Source: Arhodomonas aquaeolei DSM 8974 (lineage in GTDB: Bacteria; Pseudomonadota; Gammaproteobacteria; Nitrococcales; Nitrococcaceae). From it: 64,000 nt of DNA. A program made the translations under genes and the position numbers. The DNA lies in NCBI RefSeq assembly GCF_000374645.1, contig NZ_KB894800.1, positions 230,589-294,588 on the forward strand, read 5' to 3'. Below the pieces are notes generated by a model. It worked only from the letters and a program-made list of their open reading frames with translations. It was not told where the DNA came from and ran no database searches. The number at the start of each line of letters is the position of its first letter. Positions within the stretch are counted from its first letter, which is position 1. Positions 44,399-55,766 of the stretch are shown piece by piece.

Positions 44399-45505
44399 AT
44401 GAAGTTCCCTTCCGGTATCACCCGTATCGCGGCGGCGGCTGTCGTCGGCGGTGCGATGACCCTCGGAGCGGTCGCGAACACGGCGCAGGCCCAGGACAGC
44501 GTGCGCTGGCGCATGCCGATTGCCTTCCCGTCGACCCTCCCGGGCCTGGCGTCGCCCGCACCCTGGGTCGCAAAACGGCTTAACGAAATCAGCGACGGCA
44601 GCATCCAGATCCGCGTCTCGGAGCCGGGCAAGATCGTGCCGCCCTTCGACATCCTCGACGCGGTCAGCGACGGCAAGGTCTCCGCGGGCTACACCTGGGT
44701 CGGCTACGACCAGGGCAAGGTCCCGGCCATTCCGCTGTTCGCGGCCGTCCCCTTCGGCATGAAGCCGTGGGCGTTCATGGGCTGGTACTACTTCGACGAG
44801 GGACACAACCTCGTCCAGGAGGTCTACGCGAACGCGGGCTACAACGTGCACGCCGAGCTGTGCGGCATTATCGGGCCAGAGACGGCGGGCTGGTACCGCG
44901 AGCCCATCGAGAGCCTGGATGACTACAAGGGCCTGAAGATCCGCTTCGCGGGCCTCGGCGGCCGGGTGCTCGAGAAGCTGGGCGCCTCGGTCACCATGAT
45001 GCCCGGCGGCGAACTGTTCCAGGCCCTGGAGACCGGCACCATCGACGCGACCGAGTTCTCGCTGCCGATCATCGACCAGATCCTCGGCTTCAACAAGGTC
45101 GTGAAGTACAACCTCTTCCCGGGCTGGCACCAGCAGTTCACCGCCCAGTACATGCTGATCAACAAGGATGACTGGAACGCACTCGGCGAAAACCAGCGCT
45201 CGCAGATCGACACGGCCTGCATGGCCGCGACGACTTACGCGCTCTCGGAGTCCGAGGCCAAGAACGGCAAGGTGCTGATGGAGTTCCAGGACAAGGGCGT
45301 GCACACCGCGCAGATCCCGGAGCCGGTCCTCAAGGAGCTCCGCGCCACCACCCGCGAGGTCATGCAGGAAGAGGCCTCCAAGAACGAGGACTTCAAGCGG
45401 GTCTGGGAATCGCAGAAGGAGTTCATGAAGCAGTACAAGGTCTGGGGTGAGCGTGCCTACCTCAAGCCCGAGATGATGCTCGGGGGCGAGGAAGCCAACA
45501 ACTAA
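44399..45505 (+). CDS. dctP: TRAP transporter substrate-binding protein DctP
   Basis: A 368-residue periplasmic binding protein. Signal peptide about 1-32 (RIAAAAVVGGAMTLGAVANT, cleaved after AQA). The mature start VRWRMPIAFPSTLPG, the central GLKIRFAGLGGRVLEKLG (with the family's Arg that salt-bridges the substrate carboxylate) and GGELFQALETGTIDATEF are typical of the DctP fold. Starts from an ATG with AGGAGG. The family usually imports organic acids; this subgroup resembles those near mannitol/chloroaromatic-type clusters, and no firm substrate can be assigned. Confidence 0.93.
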   Translation: MKFPSGITRIAAAAVVGGAMTLGAVANTAQAQDSVRWRMPIAFPSTLPGLASPAPWVAKRLNEISDGSIQIRVSEPGKIVPPFDILDAVSDGKVSAGYTWVGYDQGKVPAIPLFAAVPFGMKPWAFMGWYYFDEGHNLVQEVYANAGYNVHAELCGIIGPETAGWYREPIESLDDYKGLKIRFAGLGGRVLEKLGASVTMMPGGELFQALETGTIDATEFSLPIIDQILGFNKVVKYNLFPGWHQQFTAQYMLINKDDWNALGENQRSQIDTACMAATTYALSESEAKNGKVLMEFQDKGVHTAQIPEPVLKELRATTREVMQEEASKNEDFKRVWESQKEFMKQYKVWGERAYLKPEMMLGGEEANN

Positions 45506-45566
45506 GTTCCCGGCCTTTCAGGGTTTTTCGGGAAAACAGCTTGGTGTGATGGAGAGATTGGTGACC

Positions 45567-46184
45567 ATGTCGAAAGACGATAGCAACGAGTCTGCACAGG
45601 GATTCCACATCCCCGAGGGGGAGCTGGACTTCCACCATCACACCGAGCTGCCCGACACCGCCGCTTCCCTCGCTCTCGATCGCACGATCGGGAGCGTGGG
45701 GAAGCTTATTTCCTGGCTGTGGCTGGCCGTCGTCGCCGTGATCCTGATCAGCGTTATCTCGCGCTACGTCTTCGGTCAGGGCTCGATCATGCTCGAGGAG
45801 CTGACCTGGCACATATACGGTATCGCCTGGCCAATCGGACTCGCCTACACCCTGGTCACCGACGACCATGTGCGCGTGGACGTCCTGCATGAGCGCATGG
45901 CACTGAAGACGCAGGCCTGGATCGAGGTCATCGGCCTGATCGTGCTGCTGCTGCCGTTTCTCGGGCTGGTCCTCTATTACAGCCTTCCCTACGCATACGA
46001 CTCCTTCATCCGCGGCGAGACCTCTCAGGCGCCGTCGGGTCTTCCCTATCGCTTCCTGCTGAAGTCGATAATCCCGTTATCCATGGTGCTGCTGGCTGTC
46101 GCCGTGATCGCGAGAATCAGTCGGTGCACGGCGCTACTGTTCGGCTTCCCGAAGCCGCGACGTCAAACCACGTCCGTTCACTAG
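45567..46184 (+). CDS. dctQ: TRAP transporter small permease DctQ
   Basis: A 205-residue, four-helix inner-membrane subunit. The N-terminus is longer than usual (about 55 mostly charged residues, with a HHH run) before the first helix, WLWLAVVAVILISVISRYVF. The family motif EELTWHIYGIAWPIGLAYTL and the VRVDVLHERM loop are present. The ATG at 45567 is preferred, with GGAGAGA upstream; a GTG (45546) and an ATG (45549) in frame have no ribosome site. It lies between dctP and dctM. Confidence 0.9.
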   Translation: MSKDDSNESAQGFHIPEGELDFHHHTELPDTAASLALDRTIGSVGKLISWLWLAVVAVILISVISRYVFGQGSIMLEELTWHIYGIAWPIGLAYTLVTDDHVRVDVLHERMALKTQAWIEVIGLIVLLLPFLGLVLYYSLPYAYDSFIRGETSQAPSGLPYRFLLKSIIPLSMVLLAVAVIARISRCTALLFGFPKPRRQTTSVH

Positions 46185-46241
46185 AGGGCCCCGGCGCCTT
46201 CCCCTGCCACCGAAATAACGGGCCGGAGCGAGAGAGTTACC

Positions 46242-47598
<1,357 letters not shown>

Positions 47599-47606
<8 letters not shown>

Positions 47607-48180
47607 CCGGCGAATCCGCGGCCGGCACGGGCACGCCGAGTGCCCGTGTCAGCCGCTCCCACTCGAAGTGCGGCCCCGGGTCGGTCTTGCGGCCCGGGGC
47701 CACGTGACAGTGCCCCACGATCCGCTCCCTGCGGATCCCGGGATAGTGGCCCATCAGCGTCTCCAGCAGCGGCAGCAGGCGGGTGTACTGCGCCTCGGTG
47801 TACGGCACCTCGTCCGTGCCCTCCAGCTCGATACCGATGGCGAAGTCGTTGCATTCCACCCGCCCGGCCAGCGCCGAGCGCCCCGCATGCCAGGCCCGGG
47901 CGTCCAGGCCGACGAACTGCACCAGCTCGCCGTCACGGCGGATGAGCAGGTGCGAGGAAACCCGCAGGTCGGCGACCTCCGCGAAAAACGGGTGCGCCGC
48001 CGGGTCGAGCCGGTTGGTGAACAGCCGCTCGATGGCGTCGCCGCCGAAATCCCCGGGCGGCAGGCTGATCCCGTGCAGCACAATGGCGTCGACCGCCGTC
48101 CCCACGGGGCGCTCGTTGTGGTTCGGTGACGGGCACCAGCGCGCCGAGGCCAGCCAGCCCGTGTCGTCAACCCAGTCCAT
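47599..48180 (-). CDS. ampD: 1,6-anhydro-N-acetylmuramyl-L-alanine amidase AmpD
   Basis: A 193-residue cytoplasmic zinc amidase that trims recycled anhydro-muropeptides. Zinc ligands by homology with Citrobacter AmpD: His36 (IVLHGISLP), His157 (VGHCHVAPG) and Asp167 ([11 protein letters not shown]). There is no signal peptide, which separates it from AmiD-type enzymes. The ATG at 48180 has GGGAGAG upstream. Its product (anhMurNAc) could feed the AnmK/AmgK/MurU route represented by amgK-murU elsewhere in this window. Confidence 0.95.
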
Positions 48181-48302
48181 TTGCCGGACTCTCCCGCATC
48201 GTCTGTCTGGCCCGAATGCTACCATTGCGGCTGCGCCGTCCGGGTGCCGGCCTCCACGGTCCGGGCGGCGGGGCACACGAGCAGGAGCGAGGCGTCACCA
48301 CC

Positions 48303-50321
48303 ATGGCCACCACCGGCAGCAACGAACTGGCCCGCGAGGCCAGCCTGTATCTGCGCCAGCACGCGGACAATCCGGTGCACTGGCACCCCTGGGGCGAGGC
48401 GGCGCTGGCGGAGGCCCGTGAGCGCGACTGTCCGATCCTGCTGTCCATCGGTTACTCCGCCTGTCACTGGTGCCACGTCATGGCCCACGAGTGCTTCGAG
48501 TCGCCGGAGATCGCCGCGGCGATGAACGAGGGCTTCGTGTGCATCAAGGTCGACCGCGAGGAACGCCCGGACCTCGACCGCATCTACCAGACGGCCCACC
48601 AGCTCCTGAACGGCCGCGGCGGCGGCTGGCCACTCACGGTGTTCCTCACGCCGGAGCAGGTCCCCTTCTTCGCGGGCACCTACTTCCCCCCGGACGCCCG
48701 GCACGGCCTGCCGGGCTTCGGCGACATCCTGGCCCGGGTCAGCCAGGCCTGGCAGGAGCAGCGCGACGCCATCGACGGCCAGAACACGCGTATGATCGAG
48801 GCGCTGAAGGCACTCCAGCAGCCCCCCGAGGGCGAGCGCTGCGCAGCGGACGAGGCCGCCGGCCGGGCCCGTGACAGCCTCGGCGAGGCCTTCGATCCGA
48901 CCTTCGGCGGCTTCGGGGAGGCACCCAAGTTTCCGCAGCCCGCCGCCCTCGGTCATCTACTCGGCCACTACGCCCGGCGTGACGACCGCGACGCCCTCCA
49001 CATGGTCTGCCAGACGCTGCAGCGCATGGGACTCGGCGGGATCTTCGACCAGGTCGGCGGCGGTTTCGCGCGCTACTCGGTCGACCGTTACTGGATGATC
49101 CCGCACTTCGAGAAGATGCTCTACGATAACGCCCTGCTGGTCGGCCTGTACGCCGACGCCTGGCGGATCACCGGCGACGGCCTGTTCGCCCGCGTGATCG
49201 GGGAGACCGTGGACTGGCTGATGCGCGAGATGCAGTGCGGGGACGGCGGCTTCGCCAGCGCCCTGGACGCGGACACGCCCGAGGGTGAGGGCGCCTACTA
49301 TCTTTGGACGCCGGAGACGGTGCGCGAGGCGCTGCCCGCCGAGGACGCCACACTGACGATCCACCGTTTCGGGCTCAACGAGCGCGCGAACTTCCATGGC
49401 CGCTGGCACCTCCACGTCCATGCCACCTTCTCGGAGCTCGCGCCGGTCATGGGCGCCTCGCGCGAACAGATCGTGTCGCGATGGGCCCAGGCCCGGGAGC
49501 GGTTGCAGGCGGTGCGCGCCGGGCGCACCCCGCCGGCGCGGGACGACAAGCGCCTTACCGGCTGGAACGCGTTGACCGCCCGCGGCCTCGCCCACGCCGG
49601 CCGGCTCATGGGCCGCCAGGAATGGGTGGACACCGCCGCCGGCATCCTGGGCTTCATTGACGACAACCTCTGGGCCGACGGCCGGCTGCTCGCCCGCTAC
49701 GCCGACGGCTCGGCCGCCCTGCCGGCCTACCTGGACGACCATGCCTACCTGCTCTGGGCCCTGCTCACCCAGCTCGAGGCACGCTGGGAACCGCGCTGGC
49801 TGGAGCGGGCACGGACGGTGGCCGATCTGCTGCTCGCCCGCTTCGAGGCACCGGGCGGCGGCTTTCACTTTACCGCGGACGATCACGAGCCGCTGATCCA
49901 GCGACCCTACGGCTTCAGCGATGACGCCCTGCCGTCTGGCACCGCCATTGCCGTGCACGGCCTGCAGCGCCTCGCCGACCTCACCGGCGAGGCCGCCTAC
50001 CGCGACGCCGCCCGGCGCGGCGTCGATGCCGCAGCCGGGGCCGTTGCCCGGGCACCGGAGGCCCACTGCACCATGATCGATGCCATGCTCGCCTGGGAGC
50101 ACGGTGAGGAGACCGTGCTCATCCGTGCCGACGGCACGGACGCGGCGGAGTGGCGCCACGCCGGCGACACCGCGTACACCCCGGGCCGCCAGGTCTTCGT
50201 GCTGCCCACGGACGACGCCACCGGCCTCGGTCCGGCCGCCGGCGCCCGTGTCTGCACCGGCACCCACTGCCTGCCCGAGGCGGGCACACCGGAGGCGCTG
50301 GCCGACCTGCTGCGGGGCTGA
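48303..50321 (+). CDS. DUF255 thioredoxin-domain protein (YyaL/SSP411 family)
   Basis: A 672-residue protein. Residues 1-165 form a thioredoxin-like domain with Cys54-His-Trp-Cys57 ([16 protein letters not shown]) and [11 protein letters not shown]. The rest is an (alpha/alpha)6-barrel like those of glycoside hydrolases ([27 protein letters not shown]). The family is widespread but its reaction is not established. It is proposed to act on a nucleoside or sugar-like substrate or in redox control, and I cannot decide from sequence. The ATG at 48303 matches the family start [19 protein letters not shown]. Confidence 0.88.
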   Translation: MATTGSNELAREASLYLRQHADNPVHWHPWGEAALAEARERDCPILLSIGYSACHWCHVMAHECFESPEIAAAMNEGFVCIKVDREERPDLDRIYQTAHQLLNGRGGGWPLTVFLTPEQVPFFAGTYFPPDARHGLPGFGDILARVSQAWQEQRDAIDGQNTRMIEALKALQQPPEGERCAADEAAGRARDSLGEAFDPTFGGFGEAPKFPQPAALGHLLGHYARRDDRDALHMVCQTLQRMGLGGIFDQVGGGFARYSVDRYWMIPHFEKMLYDNALLVGLYADAWRITGDGLFARVIGETVDWLMREMQCGDGGFASALDADTPEGEGAYYLWTPETVREALPAEDATLTIHRFGLNERANFHGRWHLHVHATFSELAPVMGASREQIVSRWAQARERLQAVRAGRTPPARDDKRLTGWNALTARGLAHAGRLMGRQEWVDTAAGILGFIDDNLWADGRLLARYADGSAALPAYLDDHAYLLWALLTQLEARWEPRWLERARTVADLLLARFEAPGGGFHFTADDHEPLIQRPYGFSDDALPSGTAIAVHGLQRLADLTGEAAYRDAARRGVDAAAGAVARAPEAHCTMIDAMLAWEHGEETVLIRADGTDAAEWRHAGDTAYTPGRQVFVLPTDDATGLGPAAGARVCTGTHCLPEAGTPEALADLLRG

Positions 50322-50489
50322 CCGGGAGGCGGAAGCTCAGGATCGGCAACGGCGAATCACCGCGGACTGGCCACGAGCGCGACGGGGATTTCCGGGGCGA
50401 GGGAAGGGAAAGCCGCCGGGCAGCGCGATGCCGCGCTCCCGGCCATGGTGACCGCCGCCCGAGGTCACGGGGACGACGGTGGACGCGGT

Positions 50490-51428
50490 TCAGACCGGCA
50501 TGGCCTCGCCGAAGGCTGCCTCGTAGTGCCGGCGGAACTCATCCAGATCGAAGTAATGATTCTGGGTGCCGTGCTTGGCGATCTTGATCGACCCCATCAG
50601 CGAGGCGATGCGACCGGTGACCTCCCAGTCCAGGCCGCGGCCGAGGCCGAAGAGAAGCCCGGCGCGATAGGCATCGCCGCAACCGGTCGGGTCCAGCACC
50701 TGCTCCGGCTCCACCGCCGGAATCTGGATCTGCTTGCCGCCGGTAAAGATCCACGAGCCCTCGCCGCCGCGGGTGACCACCAGCGCCTCGACGCGCTCGG
50801 CGATGCCGTCCAGGTCGAGTCCGGTGCGCTCCTGCATCAGCTGGGACTCGTAGTCGTTGACCGCCACCCAGGTGGCCTGGTCGATAAAGCGCAGCAGCGC
50901 CTCGCCGTCGAACATCGGCAGGCCCTGGCCCGGATCGAAGATGAACGGGATCCCCGCCGCCTTGAACTGCTCGGCGTGCTGGACCATCGCGTCCGGACCG
51001 TTCGGTGCGACGATGCCGACCGGGTTGTCATAGCCCGCCGGCACGCTCACCCGGTGGGCCTCACCCATCGCCCCCGGATGGAACGCGGTGATCTGGTTGT
51101 CGTCCATGTCCGTGGTGATGTAGGCCTGCGCCGTGTAGTGGTCGTCCAGCGCGATGATGTGATCGCGCGGGATATCCCAGCGCTCCAGCCAGTCAGTGTA
51201 GACACCGAAATCCGCACCTACGCTCGCCAGCGGCACACCGCGCTCGCCGAGCAGGCGCAGATTGTAGGCGATGTTGCCGGCGCAGCCGCCGTATTCGCGG
51301 CGCATCTCCGGGACCACGAAGGCCACGTTCAGGATGTGGACCTGGTCGGGCAGGATATGATTGGCGAAGCGGTCCTTGAACACCATGATGGTGTCGAAGG
51401 CCATGGATCCGCTGATCAGCGCGGTCAT
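50490..51428 (-). CDS. PfkB-family carbohydrate kinase, adenosine-kinase-like
   Basis: A 312-residue ribokinase-fold enzyme. N-terminal ALISGSMAFDTIMVF and REYGGCAGNIAYNLRLLG, and the PfkB C-terminal signature DPTGCGDAYRAGL with the catalytic Asp near residue 256. Bacterial proteins of this type are annotated as adenosine kinases; ribokinase or another sugar kinase cannot be excluded. It lies 95 bp downstream of gcvH in the position where E. coli has gcvP, which may mark a local rearrangement. Confidence 0.87.
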   Translation of the reverse strand: MTALISGSMAFDTIMVFKDRFANHILPDQVHILNVAFVVPEMRREYGGCAGNIAYNLRLLGERGVPLASVGADFGVYTDWLERWDIPRDHIIALDDHYTAQAYITTDMDDNQITAFHPGAMGEAHRVSVPAGYDNPVGIVAPNGPDAMVQHAEQFKAAGIPFIFDPGQGLPMFDGEALLRFIDQATWVAVNDYESQLMQERTGLDLDGIAERVEALVVTRGGEGSWIFTGGKQIQIPAVEPEQVLDPTGCGDAYRAGLLFGLGRGLDWEVTGRIASLMGSIKIAKHGTQNHYFDLDEFRRHYEAAFGEAMPV

Positions 51429-51523
51429 TCACTACTCCCTCTGTCGCCGATAAGAAGCCAACACGGGACCACAGATCACCCGGAGTAGCAAGTGCGGCCC
51501 CGTCCCGGTCACACCGGGGAAGC

Positions 51524-51910
51524 TCACTCCTCGGCGGCGAACTCGGTGTAGGCCGCGGCGTCCAGCAGCGCGTCCACGGCGCCCTCGTCGGCGGGACGCA
51601 TGCGGAACAGCCAGCCCTCGCCGTAGGGGTCCTGATTGATGAGCTCCGGCTCGTCGGCGAGGCGCTCGTTGGCCTCGGTGATCTCGCCGGCGAGCGGTGA
51701 ATAGATATCGGAGGCGGCCTTGACCGACTCCACCACCGCCACCGTCGCCTCGCTGTCGACACCGCCCGGCTCGGGCAGCTCCACGAACACCAGGTCGCCG
51801 AGGGACTCCTGGGCGTGATCGGTGATGCCCACGGTCACGGTGCCGTCATCCTCAGTGCGCACCCACTCGTGACTGCGGGTGTACTTCAGTTCGGTGGGGA
51901 TGTTGCTCAT
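51524..51910 (-). CDS. gcvH: glycine cleavage system H protein
   Basis: A 128-residue lipoyl carrier that moves the aminomethyl group between GcvP, GcvT and GcvL. The lipoyl Lys is Lys64 in [22 protein letters not shown] at the start and [10 protein letters not shown] near the end are typical. gcvT and gcvP are not next to it, although it keeps the E. coli position after ubiI. A likely -10 (TATAGT on the minus strand, 51949-51954) lies 40 bp upstream of the ATG, so it may be transcribed separately from the ubi genes. Confidence 0.95.
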   Translation of the reverse strand: MSNIPTELKYTRSHEWVRTEDDGTVTVGITDHAQESLGDLVFVELPEPGGVDSEATVAVVESVKAASDIYSPLAGEITEANERLADEPELINQDPYGEGWLFRMRPADEGAVDALLDAAAYTEFAAEE

Positions 51911-51999
51911 CGTCGCTGCTCTCCCTGAATCCTGAAAATCTCCGCGAGACTATACCCACCCCGGGCGCCCGGATACCAGCGCACCGGGTCCGGTATGCC

Positions 52000-53220
52000 T
52001 CAGGCCGCGACCCCCGGGGTGCGCATCAGTGCCGGCAGCTCGCCGGCCAGGCCGGTGGCCGCCCGCATGAACGCCCGCCGCAGCGGCGGCACGCGGTCAG
52101 CGGTGCCGAAGCCGGCGCCGCGCAGACGCACGAGCAGCGGATCATGGCGGGTAAACGCGGCATGGAAGGCGTCCATGGCGAGCTGCATGGCGTGGTTGTC
52201 GCCACGCCGGGCCCGCTCGTAGCGGCGCAGCAGGCCGCGGCCACCGGGGTCGCGGCCGGCGGCCAGTGCCGTGACAACGCCCTCGGCAAGGGTCGCGGCG
52301 TCGCGGAATCCGAGGTTGGCGCCCTGCCCCGCCAGCGGATGGATGACGTGGGCGGCATCGCCGACCAGGGCGACGCGCTCGTCGATGTAGCGCTCCGCGT
52401 GCAGCCGGCGCAGGGGAAAACGCGCCCGCGGCCCGACGGACTCGATCCCGCCCACCAGTGACCCGCCCGCCTCGTCGAGCAGCGTCGTGAAGGCGGCATC
52501 CGATAGCCCGGCGGTCACCTCGGCCTCGTCGGCGGGCAGGGACCAGACGATGGAGCAGCGCCCGTCCGCCAGCGGCAGGAAGGCAAGCGGCCCGCCCTCC
52601 AGGAAGCGCTGCCGTGCGGCGTGTCCGTGGCGGGCGCCCGTCGTAACGTTGGCAACGACGGCCTCCTGGCCGTACGGCGCAACGCGGGCGTGGATACCCG
52701 CCCGGGTACGCACCGCCGAGCCCGCACCGTCGGCGCCGACCAGCAACCGGGTGCGCAGGCGCCGGCCGTCCTCGAGGCGCACGTCCAGGCCCTCCGCCTC
52801 CGGCGTCCACTCGGCGATCGCCCCGGGCGCCAGCCGGCTCACGCCCGCCTGCGGGGCCCGGGCGGCGAGCATGGCGCAGACCAGCTCGTTCTCCACGATG
52901 TGGCCCAGGTGCGCGAGACCGGCGTCGGCGGCCTCGAAGCGCACCCGCGCCTCGCTCGCGGCGTCCTCGGCGTGGATGGCCTCGAACCGCCCCGCCCGCT
53001 CGGCGAGGATCTCCGGCCACACCCCGAGCCCCGTAAGCAGCCGCTCGCTGGCGAGGTTCAGGGCAGAGACGCGCTGGCGCACCTCCCCGCCCTGCCAGGG
53101 CCGGGGCGGCTCACGGTCGAGCAGCGCCACCCGGGCGCCGCCGTCGGCGGCGGCCAGGGCCGTGGCGAGCCCGATCATGCCGCCGCCCTGCACCAGCAGG
53201 TCATACTCGTCGCGTCTCAT
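52000..53220 (-). CDS. ubiI: UbiH/UbiF/VisC-family FAD hydroxylase, probably UbiI
   Basis: A 406-residue flavin monooxygenase of ubiquinone synthesis. FAD motifs: DLLVQGGGMIGLATALAAAD (GxGxxG), the middle motif LLVGADGAGSAVRTR, and VALVGDAAHVIHPLAGQGANLGFRD. By position (ygfB-pepP-ubiH-this-gcvH) it equals E. coli visC/ubiI, which hydroxylates C5 of the ring. The ATG at 53220 has a GGGAGGG site and overlaps the ubiH stop by 4 bp. UbiF cannot be excluded from sequence alone. Confidence 0.87.
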   Translation of the reverse strand: MRRDEYDLLVQGGGMIGLATALAAADGGARVALLDREPPRPWQGGEVRQRVSALNLASERLLTGLGVWPEILAERAGRFEAIHAEDAASEARVRFEAADAGLAHLGHIVENELVCAMLAARAPQAGVSRLAPGAIAEWTPEAEGLDVRLEDGRRLRTRLLVGADGAGSAVRTRAGIHARVAPYGQEAVVANVTTGARHGHAARQRFLEGGPLAFLPLADGRCSIVWSLPADEAEVTAGLSDAAFTTLLDEAGGSLVGGIESVGPRARFPLRRLHAERYIDERVALVGDAAHVIHPLAGQGANLGFRDAATLAEGVVTALAAGRDPGGRGLLRRYERARRGDNHAMQLAMDAFHAAFTRHDPLLVRLRGAGFGTADRVPPLRRAFMRAATGLAGELPALMRTPGVAA

Positions 53221-54440
53221 CGGCCCTCCCACAGGGGCAGTCCGCGGGCCAGCCGCGGCTGACGGCCAGCCCGGCCCATGGCATGGGTGATCAGTGTGCG
53301 GCGCACCGCGGGCAACAGCTCCAGCGCGGCGAGCGCTGCACCGCGGGCGGCGGTGATCCCCGGCAGCCGGTTGGAGAATCCGCGCACCAGGACGTCGGTA
53401 AAGGAGGATGTGCGGCGCACATCGCCACGGCGGGCGACCGCATAGCCGGCGAGGATATCGTCCGCACCGCAGTCGCCACCGGCCGCGACCGCTGCGCCGG
53501 CCCGCTCCGCCAGCTCGGCTACATCACGCAGCGCGAGGTTGAAGCCCTGCCCGGCCACGGGGTGCAGGGTATGGGCGGCGTTGCCGAGCACCACGGTGCG
53601 TGCCCCCGTGACCTCGACGGCATCGATGGCACGCAGGGGGTAGCGCGCCCGGGCGCCGGCGGCGACCAGGCGCCCCAGCCGCCAGCCGAAGGCGCGCTGC
53701 AGCGCATCCAGAAAGGTCGCTTCATCCAGGGCGGCCATGGCCTCGGCGCGCTCGTGGGGCAGCGTCCATACCGCCGCGTAGCGCCCCTGCCCGGCCGGTA
53801 GCATCGCCAGCGGGCCTTCGGGCGTGAACCGTTCGAAGGCCCAGCCGCCGTCACCACGTTCGACGCCGACGTTGGCGATGACGGCGGTCTGGCCGTAATC
53901 GCGGTTGCGCCGGGGGACGCCGAGCTGCTCACACAGCGGCGAGGCGCTGCCGTCCGCCACCGCGAGCAGACGTGCACTCAGGGTGGTGTCACCGTCGGCG
54001 CCGCTCACGTCGACGTGTACGGTGTCCTCCCCGGCACTGACACCGGTTACCGTCGCCGGCGTGTAGCAGGTGGCCGACTTCTCCATGGCCGGCCGCAGCA
54101 CCCGCCCCAGGACCCGGTTGGGTGCGACGTGGCCCAGCGCGTCCAGCCCCTCATCCCCGGCATACATCCGCGTTGCCGCGAAACGGCCGCGCTCGCTGAC
54201 GTGGATGGCGCGGATCGGAGCGGCCTCGGCGGCGATATCCCGCCACAGGCCCAGGGCCTCGAAGAAGCGGCGACTGGACGGGGCGAGCGCGGTCTGGCGC
54301 TCGTCGAAGCTCGGCTGCATGGCGCTGCCGGGTGCCGCCGCCTCGATCACGGCCACCCGCAGTCCACTGCCGTGAAGGGCCGCGGCGAGGCTCGCCCCCA
54401 CCAGGCCGCCGCCGGCGACGATGAGGTCGTAGTCGCTCAT
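53217..54440 (-). CDS. ubiH: 2-octaprenyl-6-methoxyphenol hydroxylase UbiH
   Basis: A 407-residue FAD monooxygenase hydroxylating C1 of the ubiquinone ring. Motifs: YDLIVAGGGLVGASLAAALH, LLAVADGSASPLCEQLG and TVVLGNAAHTLHPVAGQGFN. The gene sits between pepP and ubiI with 4-bp overlaps at both ends, exactly as in many gammaproteobacteria, which is the main reason to call UbiH and not another paralogue. The ATG at 54440 precedes the first FAD strand; a longer upstream frame lies inside pepP. Confidence 0.91.
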   Translation of the reverse strand: MSDYDLIVAGGGLVGASLAAALHGSGLRVAVIEAAAPGSAMQPSFDERQTALAPSSRRFFEALGLWRDIAAEAAPIRAIHVSERGRFAATRMYAGDEGLDALGHVAPNRVLGRVLRPAMEKSATCYTPATVTGVSAGEDTVHVDVSGADGDTTLSARLLAVADGSASPLCEQLGVPRRNRDYGQTAVIANVGVERGDGGWAFERFTPEGPLAMLPAGQGRYAAVWTLPHERAEAMAALDEATFLDALQRAFGWRLGRLVAAGARARYPLRAIDAVEVTGARTVVLGNAAHTLHPVAGQGFNLALRDVAELAERAGAAVAAGGDCGADDILAGYAVARRGDVRRTSSFTDVLVRGFSNRLPGITAARGAALAALELLPAVRRTLITHAMGRAGRQPRLARGLPLWEGR

Positions 54441-55741
54441 GCCGCCATCACCGCCTCGATATCGTCGATGGACTTGGCCACGTCGGCGGTCAGGATATCG
54501 GCACCGTCCGCGGTCACGGCGACGTCGTCCTCGATGCGCACACCGATGCCCTGGAAGCGCTCGTCCACGCCCTCGGCACCCGGCGGGATGTAGAGGCCGG
54601 GCTCGACGGTAAGCACCATCCCCGGCTCGAGCTGGCGCCACTGCCCGTCGATGCGGTAATCGCCGACGTCGTGGACGTCCAGCCCGAGCCAGTGACCGGT
54701 CCGGTGCATGAAGAAGCGTCGGTACTCGCCGGACTCGATGATCCCGTCGCGGTCGCCGTCGAGCAGCCCGAGCGAGAGCATGCCGTCGACGAGCACCCGT
54801 GTCGCGGCCTCATGGGGCCGGTTCCAGTGGTTGTCCGGATGGACCGCCTCAATAGCGGCCTGCTGGGCGGACAGCACCACCTCGTAGACCGCCCGCTGCT
54901 CGGCGCTGAAGCGCCCGTTGACCGGGTAGGTCCGGGTGATATCCGAGGCGTAGCACTCCAGCTCCGCACCCGCGTCCACCAGCAGCAGGTCGCCGTCACG
55001 CAGGCGCGCGTCGTTGCGGATGTAGTGGAGCACGCAGGCATTGGCGCCGCCGCCGACGATCGAGGGGTACGCGGGCCAGCCGTTGGCGCGGCGGAAGGCG
55101 GCGAGATACTCCGCCTCCATCTCGTACTCGTACATGCCCGGCCGGCAGGTCCGCATGGCATGCATGTGGGCGGCCGCCGAGACCTCGGCGGCACGGCGCA
55201 TCTGGCGAATCTCCGCCGGGCTCTTGACCACGCGCTGCTCGTGGAGCAGATGTTCCAGGGCCACGAACTCGCCGGGACTGCGCGCGCCGCCGCGGGCCCG
55301 GGAGCGGACCTGGTTGATCCAGGCCAGGAGCTGGGCATCGAACTCCGCATCCGAGCCCAGCGTACAGTACACACGGCCACGGCCCTCAATGAGGCCCGGC
55401 AGGATCTCGTCGATGTCGTCGATGGGGAAGGCGTCGTCGGCGCCGTAGTCGCTCACCGCCCGGTCCTGGCCGACAATCTCGCCGTCCCAGACCTCGTGGG
55501 CCGGGTCACGCTCGCGGCAGAACAGCACGTACTCGCCCTGGGCACGGCCGGGGATGATCGCCGCCACCGCCTCCGGCTCCGGGAAGCCGGTGAGATACCA
55601 GAAATCACTGTCCTGGCGGTAGGGGTGAAAGACGTCGCGATTGCGCCGGCGCTCCGGGGCGGCGGGCAGGATGGCGATCCCCCCCTCGCCCATCGCGGCC
55701 ATCAGCTCCCGCCGGCGCCGCTCGAACTCGCTGGAATCCAT
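54437..55741 (-). CDS. pepP: Xaa-Pro aminopeptidase PepP
   Basis: A 434-residue pita-bread-fold metallopeptidase removing N-terminal residues before proline. The N-terminal domain (EFERRRRELMAAMGEGGIAI) leads to the catalytic domain with metal ligands in LLLVDAGAELECYASDITRTYP (two Asp), MHRTGHWLGLDVHDVGDY (His), LTVEPGLYIP and GVRIEDDVAVT (two Glu). Length matches E. coli PepP (441). It lies 25 bp after ygfB. Confidence 0.95.
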   Translation of the reverse strand: MDSSEFERRRRELMAAMGEGGIAILPAAPERRRNRDVFHPYRQDSDFWYLTGFPEPEAVAAIIPGRAQGEYVLFCRERDPAHEVWDGEIVGQDRAVSDYGADDAFPIDDIDEILPGLIEGRGRVYCTLGSDAEFDAQLLAWINQVRSRARGGARSPGEFVALEHLLHEQRVVKSPAEIRQMRRAAEVSAAAHMHAMRTCRPGMYEYEMEAEYLAAFRRANGWPAYPSIVGGGANACVLHYIRNDARLRDGDLLLVDAGAELECYASDITRTYPVNGRFSAEQRAVYEVVLSAQQAAIEAVHPDNHWNRPHEAATRVLVDGMLSLGLLDGDRDGIIESGEYRRFFMHRTGHWLGLDVHDVGDYRIDGQWRQLEPGMVLTVEPGLYIPPGAEGVDERFQGIGVRIEDDVAVTADGADILTADVAKSIDDIEAVMAA

Positions 55742-55766
55742 TGAACCTCCGTGCCGTCGCCTGAAT

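Noticed and set aside
51911-51999. A possible glycine riboswitch before gcvH
   Set aside because: The 89-bp gap is far too short for a tandem glycine riboswitch and shows none of its conserved core; only a -10-like TATAGT and a short inverted repeat are present.
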